A stretch of 5,546 nt of DNA from an uncultured Ilumatobacter sp. (GTDB lineage Bacteria; Actinomycetota; Acidimicrobiia; Acidimicrobiales; Ilumatobacteraceae): positions 1 to 5,546 of the forward strand of contig CALAHA010000065.1 of NCBI GenBank assembly GCA_937891565.1, written 5' to 3'. The first letter of the stretch is position 1. Each line of letters opens with the position of its first letter. The notes under the pieces were generated by a model. The model had not been told where the DNA came from. It ran no database searches and saw only the letters and a list, made by a program, of their open reading frames with translations. A program made the translations under genes and the position numbers. Shown one piece after another: positions 1 to 4,833 of this stretch.

Positions 1-1
1 C

Positions 2-394
2 TGGCGCGAATCGCTGTGGCTTGTGAACGACGGGATCGCGACCACCGAAGAGATTGACGACGCAATCCGCTACGGCTTCGGCCTTCGGTGGGCGCAGATG
101 GGCACGTTCGAGACCTATCGGATCGCCGGGGGAGAGGGCGGTATGCGCCACTTCATGGAGCAGTTCGGGCCAGCGTTGAAATGGCCGTGGACCAAGCTGA
201 TGGACACGCCGGAACTGACCGATGAACTGATCGACACCATTGCCGAACAGTCCGACGAGCAAGCAGCAGGCCGCTCAATCCGAGACCTTGCGCAAGAACG
301 CGACCGGAACCTCGTTGCGATTCTGCGGGCACTCGAAAGCGTCGACGCCGGTGCTGGCAAGACCATCACCAACCTCCGCGCGCTCCAGGCCTAA
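2..394 (+). CDS. lcdH: Carnitine 3-dehydrogenase-like protein, C-terminal part (5' truncated)
   Basis: The reading frame is open from the window edge to the TAA at 392-394, so only the last 130 residues are present and the true start lies upstream. The stretch matches the C-terminal helical (substrate/dimer) domain of the 3-hydroxyacyl-CoA dehydrogenase superfamily. Recognisable pieces are WRESLWLVNDGIATTEEID, the block IRYGFGLRWAQMGTFETYR, the glycine-rich AGGEGGMRHF and FGPALKWPWTKLMD. Those blocks, as I remember them, are closest to bacterial L-carnitine dehydrogenase, which oxidises L-carnitine to 3-dehydrocarnitine with NAD+ in the cytoplasm. The Rossmann domain with the NAD site is outside the window, so cofactor use cannot be checked. 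A 3-hydroxyacyl-CoA or other beta-hydroxyacid dehydrogenase of the same fold is the main alternative. No obvious hairpin terminator follows; the next gene begins 68 bases later on the same strand. Confidence 0.78.
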   Translation, partial: WRESLWLVNDGIATTEEIDDAIRYGFGLRWAQMGTFETYRIAGGEGGMRHFMEQFGPALKWPWTKLMDTPELTDELIDTIAEQSDEQAAGRSIRDLAQERDRNLVAILRALESVDAGAGKTITNLRALQA

Positions 395-462
395 CCACGT
401 GTGCGTCGAAGTTTTTGTTGGCCAGGCCGCAGGAATCTCGACGCAAACGGAAGAATGTCGGA

Positions 463-633
463 ATGTTCGGGATTTTACTGTCGACGACTTCGACATCCGT
501 TGAAGACAACGGGTTCGCGTGGCCGGTCCTGATCGTCGGCGGATTGATCATCGTGGCCGGCTTGGTCGCAACCAGGGGCGAGTTCCGCAACTGGCGCCAG
601 CGTCGAGCAGACCGGCAAACAGCGAGAAACTAG
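463..633 (+). CDS. Small hypothetical single-pass membrane protein
   Basis: This 56-residue frame starts at ATG 463, with a GGAAG ribosome-binding-site-like sequence at 449-453 about nine bases upstream. An in-frame TTG at 415 would give 72 residues but has less support. After a short polar N-terminus, the segment around residues 19-35 (AWPVLIVGGLIIVAGLV) is a clear membrane span. It is followed by a strongly basic tail (WRQRRADRQTARN), so the positive-inside rule puts the C-terminus in the cytoplasm. About three quarters of codons end in G or C, which fits real coding in high-GC DNA. I recognise no family. It lies downstream of the dehydrogenase on the same strand and converges on glnK: its TAG (631-633) overlaps the glnK stop (630-632 on the other strand) within one CTAG. 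It could still be a chance frame. Confidence 0.5.
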   Translation: MFGILLSTTSTSVEDNGFAWPVLIVGGLIIVAGLVATRGEFRNWRQRRADRQTARN

Positions 634-968
634 ACGGCGTCGGTGCCTTCTTCGCCGGTGCGGATGCGTACGACCCGGTCAACGTTCGTGACCCAGATTT
701 TGCCGTCACCGATCTTGCCGGTGGCGGCGGCGTTGGCGATGGCTTCGACCACTTCGTCAACACGCGCTTCGTCGACGACGGTGGCAAGGCTGACCTTGGG
801 GACAAAGTCGATTTTGTACTCGGCGCCTCGATAGGTCTCGGTGTGTCCGCCCTGGCGTCCGAAACCACGAACCTCAGAAACGGTGATTCCGGTGATATCG
901 ATCGCCTTGAGGGCGTCCTTCACGTCGTCAAGCTTGAAGGGTTTGATGACTGCAGTAATGAGTTTCAT
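630..968 (-). CDS. glnK: Nitrogen regulatory protein PII (GlnK), cassette 1
   Basis: This is a full-length 112-residue PII signal protein. As a cytoplasmic trimer it binds ATP/ADP and 2-oxoglutarate and gates its partner Amt. The start MKLITAVIKPFKLDDVK is the canonical N-terminus. The T-loop (about residues 37-55) contains YRGAEY with Tyr51, the usual uridylylation/adenylylation residue, and Arg47, which plugs the channel in the E. coli GlnK-AmtB complex. Lys58, the C-terminal signature TGKIGDGKIWV (83-93) and Arg101/Arg103 supply nucleotide and effector contacts. The ATG at 966-968 has AGGGA at 973-977, only four bases away. It lies 49 bases after the 408-aa Amt on the same strand, so the two are very probably co-transcribed. 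The family call is certain; glnK rather than glnB rests on linkage to amt. No clear terminator follows the stop. Confidence 0.96.
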   Translation of the reverse strand: MKLITAVIKPFKLDDVKDALKAIDITGITVSEVRGFGRQGGHTETYRGAEYKIDFVPKVSLATVVDEARVDEVVEAIANAAATGKIGDGKIWVTNVDRVVRIRTGEEGTDAV

Positions 969-1017
969 GATGTCCCTGGTTCGTGCGATGTGTTCACGGC
1001 GTGATGTTCAAAGAGAG

Positions 1018-2244
1018 TCAGCTGGTGTACGCCGACTCGGCGTGCTGGCTCTGGTCGAGACCCTGGTACTCGGCATCTTCGCCGACGCGCAACCCCATCG
1101 TTGCATCGATCGTCTTGGCGAGGGCATATGTGACGACGAAGGAAAAGACACCGACGACGAGTGCCGCAACAAACTGATCCTTGAGGAGCTCGAAGCTGCC
1201 GCCGAAGAGGAGGCCTTCTGAGCTGTCTTCGGCAATTGCTGGATTGACGGCTGCGTCGGCGAACAGCCCGAGGAGCAGCGTGCCGACAAGGCCGCCGATC
1301 AGGTGTACCGCGATGACGTCGAGGCTGTCGTCCCAGTTCATCTTCTCCTTGATCTGCAGGGCAAGGAAACACAGCGCCCCGGCGCTGAAGCCGATGATCA
1401 GCGGCGACGCACCACCGACGAAGCCGGCGCACGGAGTGATGGCGACGAGGCCCGCAACAGCGCCGGAGCAAGCGCCGAGCACAGTTGCGTGGCCGCCCTT
1501 CCAGCGTTCCACGAGAAGCCAGCCGAGCATGCCGGTCGACGCAGCGAGATGGGTATTGACGAGTGCCTGGGCGGCAAGGCCGTCAGCGGCGAGGCCCGAA
1601 CCAGCGTTAAACCCAAACCAACCGAACCACAAGATGCCGGTACCGAGCACCGTGAACGGCAGATTGTGTGGTGGCATTGCCACGTCGCCATGGCCCTTAC
1701 GGTTGCCGATGACGAGAATCACGGCGAGCGCTGCCACACCAGCGCTGATGTGGATGGCCGTGCCGCCGGCGAAGTCGAGCGCACCCATCTCGAGGAGCCA
1801 GCCGTTAAACACCCACTTGGCGCCAGGGATGTAGACGAGCAACGACCAGAATCCGATGAGCACGGCGTACGAACCAAACTTCAACCGGTCGGCTGTGGCG
1901 CCGGTGATCAGTGCCGGGGTGATAACCGCGAACATCATCTGGAAGGCGACGAAGGCCATGCCGGGGATGTCTCCGTCGAGGTTGGTGACGTCGGCGAGGA
2001 AGAGAAAGTCGAAGTTGCCTATCCAACCGTTGCCGCTGTCACCGAAGACAAGCGAGAAGCCCACGACTGCCCAAATGGTCGACACCAAACCAATCGCGAA
2101 CATGTTTTGCATCAACATGCCGAGCACGTTTTTCGAACGGACCATGCCGCCGTAGAAGAACGCCAACCCGGGCGTCATGAAGAGGACGAGTGCTGCCGAG
2201 ATCAGCACCCATGCGGTGTTTCCGGAGTCCAGTGCGAGGAGCAT
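1018..2244 (-). CDS. amt: Ammonium transporter Amt, cassette 1 (mycobacterial-like type)
   Basis: This 408-residue Amt/Mep/Rh family channel has about eleven hydrophobic segments and works as an inner-membrane trimer moving ammonium inward. The first span carries TPGLAFFYGGMVRSKNVL. Pore residues by analogy to E. coli AmtB are the Phe gate F101/F105 in FQMMF, D157 in LDFAGGT, the twin histidines H165 and H314 (AVHLIGG), and F212/S216 in FGFNAGS. The position of AmtB Trp148 appears to be Phe146 (AKWVFNG). The cytoplasmic tail ends GLDQSQHAESAY, like other Amt tails that contact PII. There is no N-terminal signal peptide; the protein begins almost directly with the first span. ATG 2244 is the only in-frame ATG after the upstream stop and has no good Shine-Dalgarno, so the mRNA may have a very short leader. 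It is followed by glnK. Confidence 0.95.
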   Translation of the reverse strand: MLLALDSGNTAWVLISAALVLFMTPGLAFFYGGMVRSKNVLGMLMQNMFAIGLVSTIWAVVGFSLVFGDSGNGWIGNFDFLFLADVTNLDGDIPGMAFVAFQMMFAVITPALITGATADRLKFGSYAVLIGFWSLLVYIPGAKWVFNGWLLEMGALDFAGGTAIHISAGVAALAVILVIGNRKGHGDVAMPPHNLPFTVLGTGILWFGWFGFNAGSGLAADGLAAQALVNTHLAASTGMLGWLLVERWKGGHATVLGACSGAVAGLVAITPCAGFVGGASPLIIGFSAGALCFLALQIKEKMNWDDSLDVIAVHLIGGLVGTLLLGLFADAAVNPAIAEDSSEGLLFGGSFELLKDQFVAALVVGVFSFVVTYALAKTIDATMGLRVGEDAEYQGLDQSQHAESAYTS

Positions 2245-2261
2245 GAGAGCCGACCGTAGGC

Positions 2262-2267
2262 AGGGTA
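2262..2267 (-). promoter_or_regulatory. Possible -10 element of the cassette 1 amt promoter
   Basis: On the minus strand TACCCT lies about 18 bases before the amt ATG, so transcription would begin only about ten bases upstream of the codon. A second weak candidate, TACGGT at 2253-2258, would give an essentially leaderless mRNA. No good -35 hexamer is seen at normal spacing. The candidate GlnR box (2276-2313) covers that region instead, as expected for an activator-dependent promoter. This is a motif guess only. Confidence 0.27.
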
Positions 2268-2275
2268 TGCCAAGT

Positions 2276-2313
2276 GTGAACGTGCGGAAACGTGATGTTC
2301 ACAATCCGGAAAC
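2276..2313 (+). promoter_or_regulatory. Candidate double GlnR box upstream of cassette 1 amt
   Basis: Four five-base half-sites occur at strict 11-base steps on the plus strand: GTGAA (2276-2280), GAAAC (2287-2291), TTCAC (2298-2302) and GAAAC (2309-2313), each separated by exactly six bases. This matches the known Streptomyces GlnR layout gTnAc-n6-GaAAc-n6-gTnAc-n6-GaAAc. Both b-sites are perfect and each a-site has four of five consensus positions. The array begins 32 bases upstream of the amt ATG, where it could act at the promoter. GlnR is the OmpR-type nitrogen regulator of many actinobacteria, and amt-glnK is a standard target. The array is oriented opposite to the gene. Assignment is by pattern; no glnR gene is in the window. 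Confidence 0.6.
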
Positions 2314-2387
2314 AGAGACACTCCGAACGCCAGCCAACGGTGTGCTTGGGCGCGGATCGGACCGCAACCCAAGGTGTATCAGCCCCG

Positions 2388-2439
2388 AAAACGAAACGAT
2401 CCCCGTGCCGACATCTCGAGGACAAGATGCGACACGGGG
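2388..2439 (-). terminator. Intrinsic terminator after the cassette 2 glnK
   Basis: The arms CCCCGTG (2401-2407) and CACGGGG (2433-2439) form a perfect seven-pair outer stem. Inside, CATCT (2412-2416) pairs with AGATG (2425-2429) across a small internal loop, leaving an eight-base apical loop. Read on the minus strand, the hairpin is followed by ATCGTTTCGTTTTC, a U-rich tail. It starts 62 bases after the glnK stop at 2502. It therefore probably ends the cassette 2 transcript and separates it from cassette 1. Confidence 0.62.
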
Positions 2440-2501
2440 ACCGTCCGAGCAGAGCGCGACATTGCGATCCACCGGGCTGTTATCAGACAGCGAAGCCGGG
2501 A

Positions 2502-2840
2502 CTACACGGCGTTGGTGCCTTCTTCGCCGGTACGGATGCGGACGATTCGGTCGACGTCGGTCACCCAGATCTTGCCGTCACCGATTTTTCCGGTGGCAGC
2601 TGACTTGGTGATGGCCTCGACCACAGCATCGACGGCGGAGTCTTCGACCACGATCTTCACCTGGACTTTGGGGACGAAGTCAATCTTGTACTCAGCACCT
2701 CGGTAGGTCTCCGTGTGGCCGCCTTGGCGGCCAAAGCCGCGCACTTCGCTGACGGTGATGCCGGCCGAGCCGGCTTCCTTGAGTGCGTCTTTGACGTCAT
2801 CAAGCTTGAACGGCTTGATGACTGCAGTTACGAGTTTCAT
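2502..2840 (-). CDS. glnK: Nitrogen regulatory protein PII (GlnK), cassette 2
   Basis: A second full-length 112-residue PII protein, starting MKLVTAVIKPFKLDDVK at the ATG in 2838-2840. By my count it is identical to the cassette 1 copy at 91 of 112 positions. The entire T-loop with Arg47 and Tyr51, Lys58, the TGKIGDGKIWV signature and Arg101/Arg103 are unchanged. Differences cluster at residues 22-26, 60-69 and 78-80, outside the T-loop. It begins 28 bases after the 458-aa Amt, with only a weak AAGAGA-type ribosome-binding sequence, so translation may be coupled to amt. Its expected role is reversible, 2-oxoglutarate/ATP-dependent inhibition of the neighbouring Amt. Many synonymous differences from the other copy show the duplication is old and the proteins are held alike by selection. 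An intrinsic terminator follows 62 bases after the stop. Confidence 0.96.
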   Translation of the reverse strand: MKLVTAVIKPFKLDDVKDALKEAGSAGITVSEVRGFGRQGGHTETYRGAEYKIDFVPKVQVKIVVEDSAVDAVVEAITKSAATGKIGDGKIWVTDVDRIVRIRTGEEGTNAV

Positions 2841-2868
2841 GTTGTTGTCTCTTGTCTTTCAGTCAGGT

Positions 2869-4245
2869 TCAGGCGTAGGACGGGTCGTTGTTGTAGCCGG
2901 CCATGCCGTGCTCGGGAACGTCGAGGCCTCCGACCTCTTCTTCTTCGCTCACCCGGAGGCCAATGGTGGCCTTCAATGCGGAGAAGACGATGAGGCTGGC
3001 AATGCCGACCCAAGCGATGATGATGATCACCATGAGGGCCTGCACAGCGAGCTGCTCGAAACCGCCACCGTAGAGCAGGCCAGCATCTTCGCGTCCGAGG
3101 AATGCATCGTCGTAGCGGGCGAAGATGCCGATCGACAGTACGCCCCACATGCCGACCACACCGTGGACGCTGATGGCGCCAACCGGGTCGTCGATCTTGA
3201 TCTTGTCGAAGAACTGGACAGCGAGGACCACGATGATGCCGCCGATGGCGCCAATGACCACCGACATGACCGGTGTGGCGGTGCCACACGGGCCGGTGAT
3301 GGCGACCAAGCCGGCGAGCACGCCGTTGCCAATGAATGCAATGTCAGGCTTGCCCGTCTTGATCCAGACGAACGCTGCAGTGGCGCAGCCACCGGCAGCA
3401 GCAGCGAGGATCGTGTTGAGCGCAATGCCCGTGACCAGATTGTCAGCAGCGAGTTCTGAGCCGGGGTTGAAGCCGAACCAGCCGAGCCAAAGGATGAACA
3501 CACCGAGGATCGCGAACGGGATGTTGTGGCCAGGGATCGCTCGCGCCGTGCCGTCTTCGGCGTACTTGCCCTTGCGAGCACCGACAAGCTTCGCGCCGAC
3601 AAGTGCGGCGATGCCACCCGTCATGTGCACGACGCCGGAGCCAGCGAAGTCGGAGTACACAGCGTCACCGATCGAGAGGCCAGCAATGAAGCCGCCGCCC
3701 CAGGTCATGTGTACGACCACCGGGTAGATGATGCCGCACATGAACACGCCGAAGATGAGGTATGACGAGAACTTCGTGCGCTCGGCCATAGCGCCCGAGC
3801 AGATCGTGACGGCTGTTGCGGCGAACACTGCCTGGAAGAAGAAGAACGTTCCGTGCGACAGGTTGATGATCCCACTTCCGCCGAGAGCGTTGATGTCGAG
3901 GTCGTTCATGAAGAACCACCCGCCATCGGTGCCGAAGAAGTCGTTGCCGCCGCTGAAGGCGAGGGCATAGCCGGATGCGAAGAAGGCAAGGATGCCGATG
4001 ATCGCGTCGGCCATGTTCTTGGCAAAGATGTTCACCACGTTCTTCGCACGTGTCAGGCCTGCTTCAACGAGTGCGAAACCCGCCTGCATGAAGAAGACCA
4101 AACAACCAGCGATGAAGACCCAGATGTTGTCGAGGACCGCTTGAACCTCTGACGCTTCCTGAGCGATTGTGATTCCGGGCATGAGGGCCACAAGGGCGAC
4201 AACGCCGCCAAGGCCAGAGATGATTCGAAGCGCACGATTGTGCAC
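2869..4245 (-). CDS. amt: Ammonium transporter Amt, cassette 2 (signal-peptide type)
   Basis: This is a 458-residue Amt-family ammonium channel of a subtype different from the one in cassette 1. I choose GTG 4243-4245 as start because GGAGGA (4250-4255) lies four bases upstream; a longer frame from TTG 4257 would overlap that Shine-Dalgarno. The N-terminus (HNRALRIISG, a hydrophobic stretch, then ITIA-QEA) looks like a cleavable signal peptide with cleavage after about residue 28, as in E. coli AmtB. Pore residues by analogy are F137/F141 (FQAVF), W182 (HMTWGGG, the AmtB Trp148 position), D199 in SDFAGSG, the twin histidines H207 and H361 (SVHGVVG), and F259/S263 (FGFNPGS). The cytoplasmic tail has the usual GLRVSEEEE...GLD...EHGM pattern that meets PII. 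It is followed after 28 bases by glnK. Confidence 0.95.
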   Translation of the reverse strand: MHNRALRIISGLGGVVALVALMPGITIAQEASEVQAVLDNIWVFIAGCLVFFMQAGFALVEAGLTRAKNVVNIFAKNMADAIIGILAFFASGYALAFSGGNDFFGTDGGWFFMNDLDINALGGSGIINLSHGTFFFFQAVFAATAVTICSGAMAERTKFSSYLIFGVFMCGIIYPVVVHMTWGGGFIAGLSIGDAVYSDFAGSGVVHMTGGIAALVGAKLVGARKGKYAEDGTARAIPGHNIPFAILGVFILWLGWFGFNPGSELAADNLVTGIALNTILAAAAGGCATAAFVWIKTGKPDIAFIGNGVLAGLVAITGPCGTATPVMSVVIGAIGGIIVVLAVQFFDKIKIDDPVGAISVHGVVGMWGVLSIGIFARYDDAFLGREDAGLLYGGGFEQLAVQALMVIIIIAWVGIASLIVFSALKATIGLRVSEEEEVGGLDVPEHGMAGYNNDPSYA

Positions 4246-4249
4246 GGGG

Positions 4250-4255
4250 TCCTCC
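4250..4255 (-). promoter_or_regulatory. Shine-Dalgarno site that fixes the cassette 2 amt start
   Basis: The minus strand reads GGAGGA, four bases (CCCC), then GTG at 4243-4245. This near-perfect ribosome-binding site points to GTG 4245. The in-frame TTG at 4255-4257 overlaps it and cannot use it. Confidence 0.8.
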
Positions 4256-4345
4256 AAAAAGGATCGGGGATAGGGAAAAGTTTGCTTGGAGAATCCAGTG
4301 GCGCCGTTGCCATCCGGATTACGAGGCGAAAGCTACGGACCGTCG

Positions 4346-4383
4346 ATGTCACGTGTGTCGCGGCTCTGTTTCGGCTCCGTGAA
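4346..4383 (-). promoter_or_regulatory. Candidate GlnR box upstream of cassette 2 amt
   Basis: On the minus strand, TTCAC (4379-4383), six bases, then GAAAC (4368-4372) repeats exactly the a-n6-b pair found in front of cassette 1. At the same 11-base step follow GCGAC (4357-4361), a four-of-five a-site, and GACAT (4346-4350), a poor b-site. Here the array is in the same orientation as amt, with its strong pair about 123 bases before the GTG. A weak -10-like TAGCTT lies at 4330-4335 downstream. The strong half is convincing mainly because the same half-sites precede the sister cassette. Confidence 0.45.
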
Positions 4384-4396
4384 CAGTCGTCAGCGC

Positions 4397-4504
4397 GTGT
4401 GGGGAAGGGTGCGGGGAAGGGTGCGGGGAAGGGTGTGGGGAAGGGGGCGGGGGAGGGTGCGGGGGGAGGGTGTCGGGAGTGTGTGGGCAAGGGTGTGGGC
4501 AAGC
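4397..4504 (+). repeat. Degenerate 12-bp G-rich minisatellite, about nine units
   Basis: Units are close to GTGCGGGGAAGG. Those at 4397, 4409, 4421 and 4433 are exact or differ only by C/T at the fourth base. The unit at 4445 is more diverged, and later units drift in sequence and length (13 and 11 bases) to 4504. The plus strand carries many runs of three to six G with short spacers, giving strong G-quadruplex potential. The minus strand is C-rich and almost free of G. The open frames across it are low-complexity (GKGAGKG or repeated HPSP), so I do not call a gene. Confidence 0.85.
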
Positions 4505-4506
4505 CG

Positions 4507-4546
4507 AAAAACGAATGTGCCCGCCTCCATCACGCAAGGCGGGCAC
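4507..4546 (-). terminator. Strong intrinsic terminator with no minus-strand gene before it
   Basis: The arms GTGCCCGCC (4517-4525) and GGCGGGCAC (4538-4546) make a perfect nine-pair GC-rich stem with a 12-base loop. On the minus strand it is followed by ATTCG and five T (4511-4507). In the plus direction the following bases are not T-rich, so it acts on minus-strand transcripts. Upstream on that strand there is no protein gene, only the region opposite the start of the acyl-CoA dehydrogenase. It either ends a small RNA, attenuates a long amt leader, or blocks antisense read-through. Confidence 0.7.
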
Positions 4547-4696
4547 TTCGAATTGGCGGACCGGGCAGCCATGGGGACTGACCGGACGAGCCGTCCACCC
4601 TCAGTGGGGGACCAGTTTTCTCGAGGGGGTTGAGGCACTGATTGAGCTGAGGGCGGAACGACTTCCCCTCAAGGTAGGGAGGCGATGTTGCGTGAG
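4507..4696 (-). ncRNA. Candidate small RNA or terminated leader (novel, unassigned)
   Basis: On the minus strand this roughly 190-base stretch begins just after a plausible promoter and ends at the strong intrinsic terminator. It can form an 11-pair stem, TCCGCCCTCAG (4657-4647) with CTGAGGGTGGA (4604-4594). Its one non-Watson-Crick pair is G.U in minus-strand RNA but A.C in plus-strand RNA, which favours a minus transcript. Within the 42-base loop TCAGT can pair with ACTGG, and two runs of five C occur. GGACG-GCT-CGTCC (4596-4584) gives a further small hairpin before the terminator. No convincing coding frame with a ribosome site is seen. I cannot match it to a known RNA family; C-runs in loops recall the actinobacterial 6C RNA, but I do not claim that. 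Hand folding only. Confidence 0.35.
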
Positions 4697-4702
4697 TGTG
4701 CG

Positions 4703-4731
4703 ATTCTCGTAAACGAGTTATGAACAGTCAG
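4703..4731 (-). promoter_or_regulatory. Possible sigma70-type promoter driving the candidate RNA
   Basis: On the minus strand CTGACT (4726-4731, four of six to the -35 consensus) is separated by exactly 17 bases from GAGAAT (4703-4708, four of six to the -10 consensus). Transcription would start near 4696. From there to the T-run of the terminator is about 190 bases. Confidence 0.3.
4706..4717. promoter_or_regulatory. Palindrome in the divergent promoter region, possible operator
   Basis: CTCGT-AA-ACGAG is a perfect inverted repeat located about 117 bases before the acyl-CoA dehydrogenase start. It overlaps the spacer of the possible minus-strand promoter. A dimeric repressor such as the TetR-type regulators common near fatty-acid genes could bind it, but it is short and no regulator gene is in the window. 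Between 4732 and 4824 I see nothing further. Confidence 0.25.
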
Positions 4732-4833
4732 CATCGGGTCGGGGCTGATTCTGCACTTGCGGGCTGAGGATGCGACGAGTGCCACACGCGTCAAATTCGG
4801 GGCAACGTCGGTTCAACAGCAAGAATGGTATTT

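Noticed and set aside
591..600. Palindrome CTGGCGCCAG downstream of the cassette 1 glnK as a terminator
   Set aside because: It has no loop and no T-rich tail on either side, and it lies inside the small membrane-protein frame.
1000..1010. The 11-base word CGTGATGTTCA occurs both between amt and glnK and in the GlnR box (2291-2301)
   Set aside because: A shared 11-mer is expected by chance in a window of this size, and the phase of GlnR half-sites is not kept at the first copy.
1303..2259. Long plus-strand open frame of 318 codons opposite the cassette 1 amt
   Set aside because: It is antisense to a certain Amt gene, its product is a low-complexity E/H/R/D-rich sequence with no fold, and such frames are common opposite high-GC genes.
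2440..2501. Riboswitch or further gene between the glnK stop and the terminator
   Set aside because: The 62 bases contain no start with a ribosome site and no clear stem beyond the terminator itself.
2713..3459. Long plus-strand open frame opposite the cassette 2 glnK and amt
   Set aside because: It spans two genuine minus-strand genes, is rich in D/H/A and has no recognisable motif; a shadow frame.
4240..4581. Open frame with GKGAGKG repeats across the G-rich tract
   Set aside because: The peptide repeat is just the 12-bp minisatellite read in frame; flanking residues do not look like a protein and there is no ribosome site.
4591..4621. Resemblance of the CAGTGGGGGACCAGTTTTC stretch to terminal repeats of some IS21-type insertion sequences
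   Set aside because: Only one short stretch, no second copy, no transposase remnant and no target duplication; it also forms part of the better-supported RNA stem.
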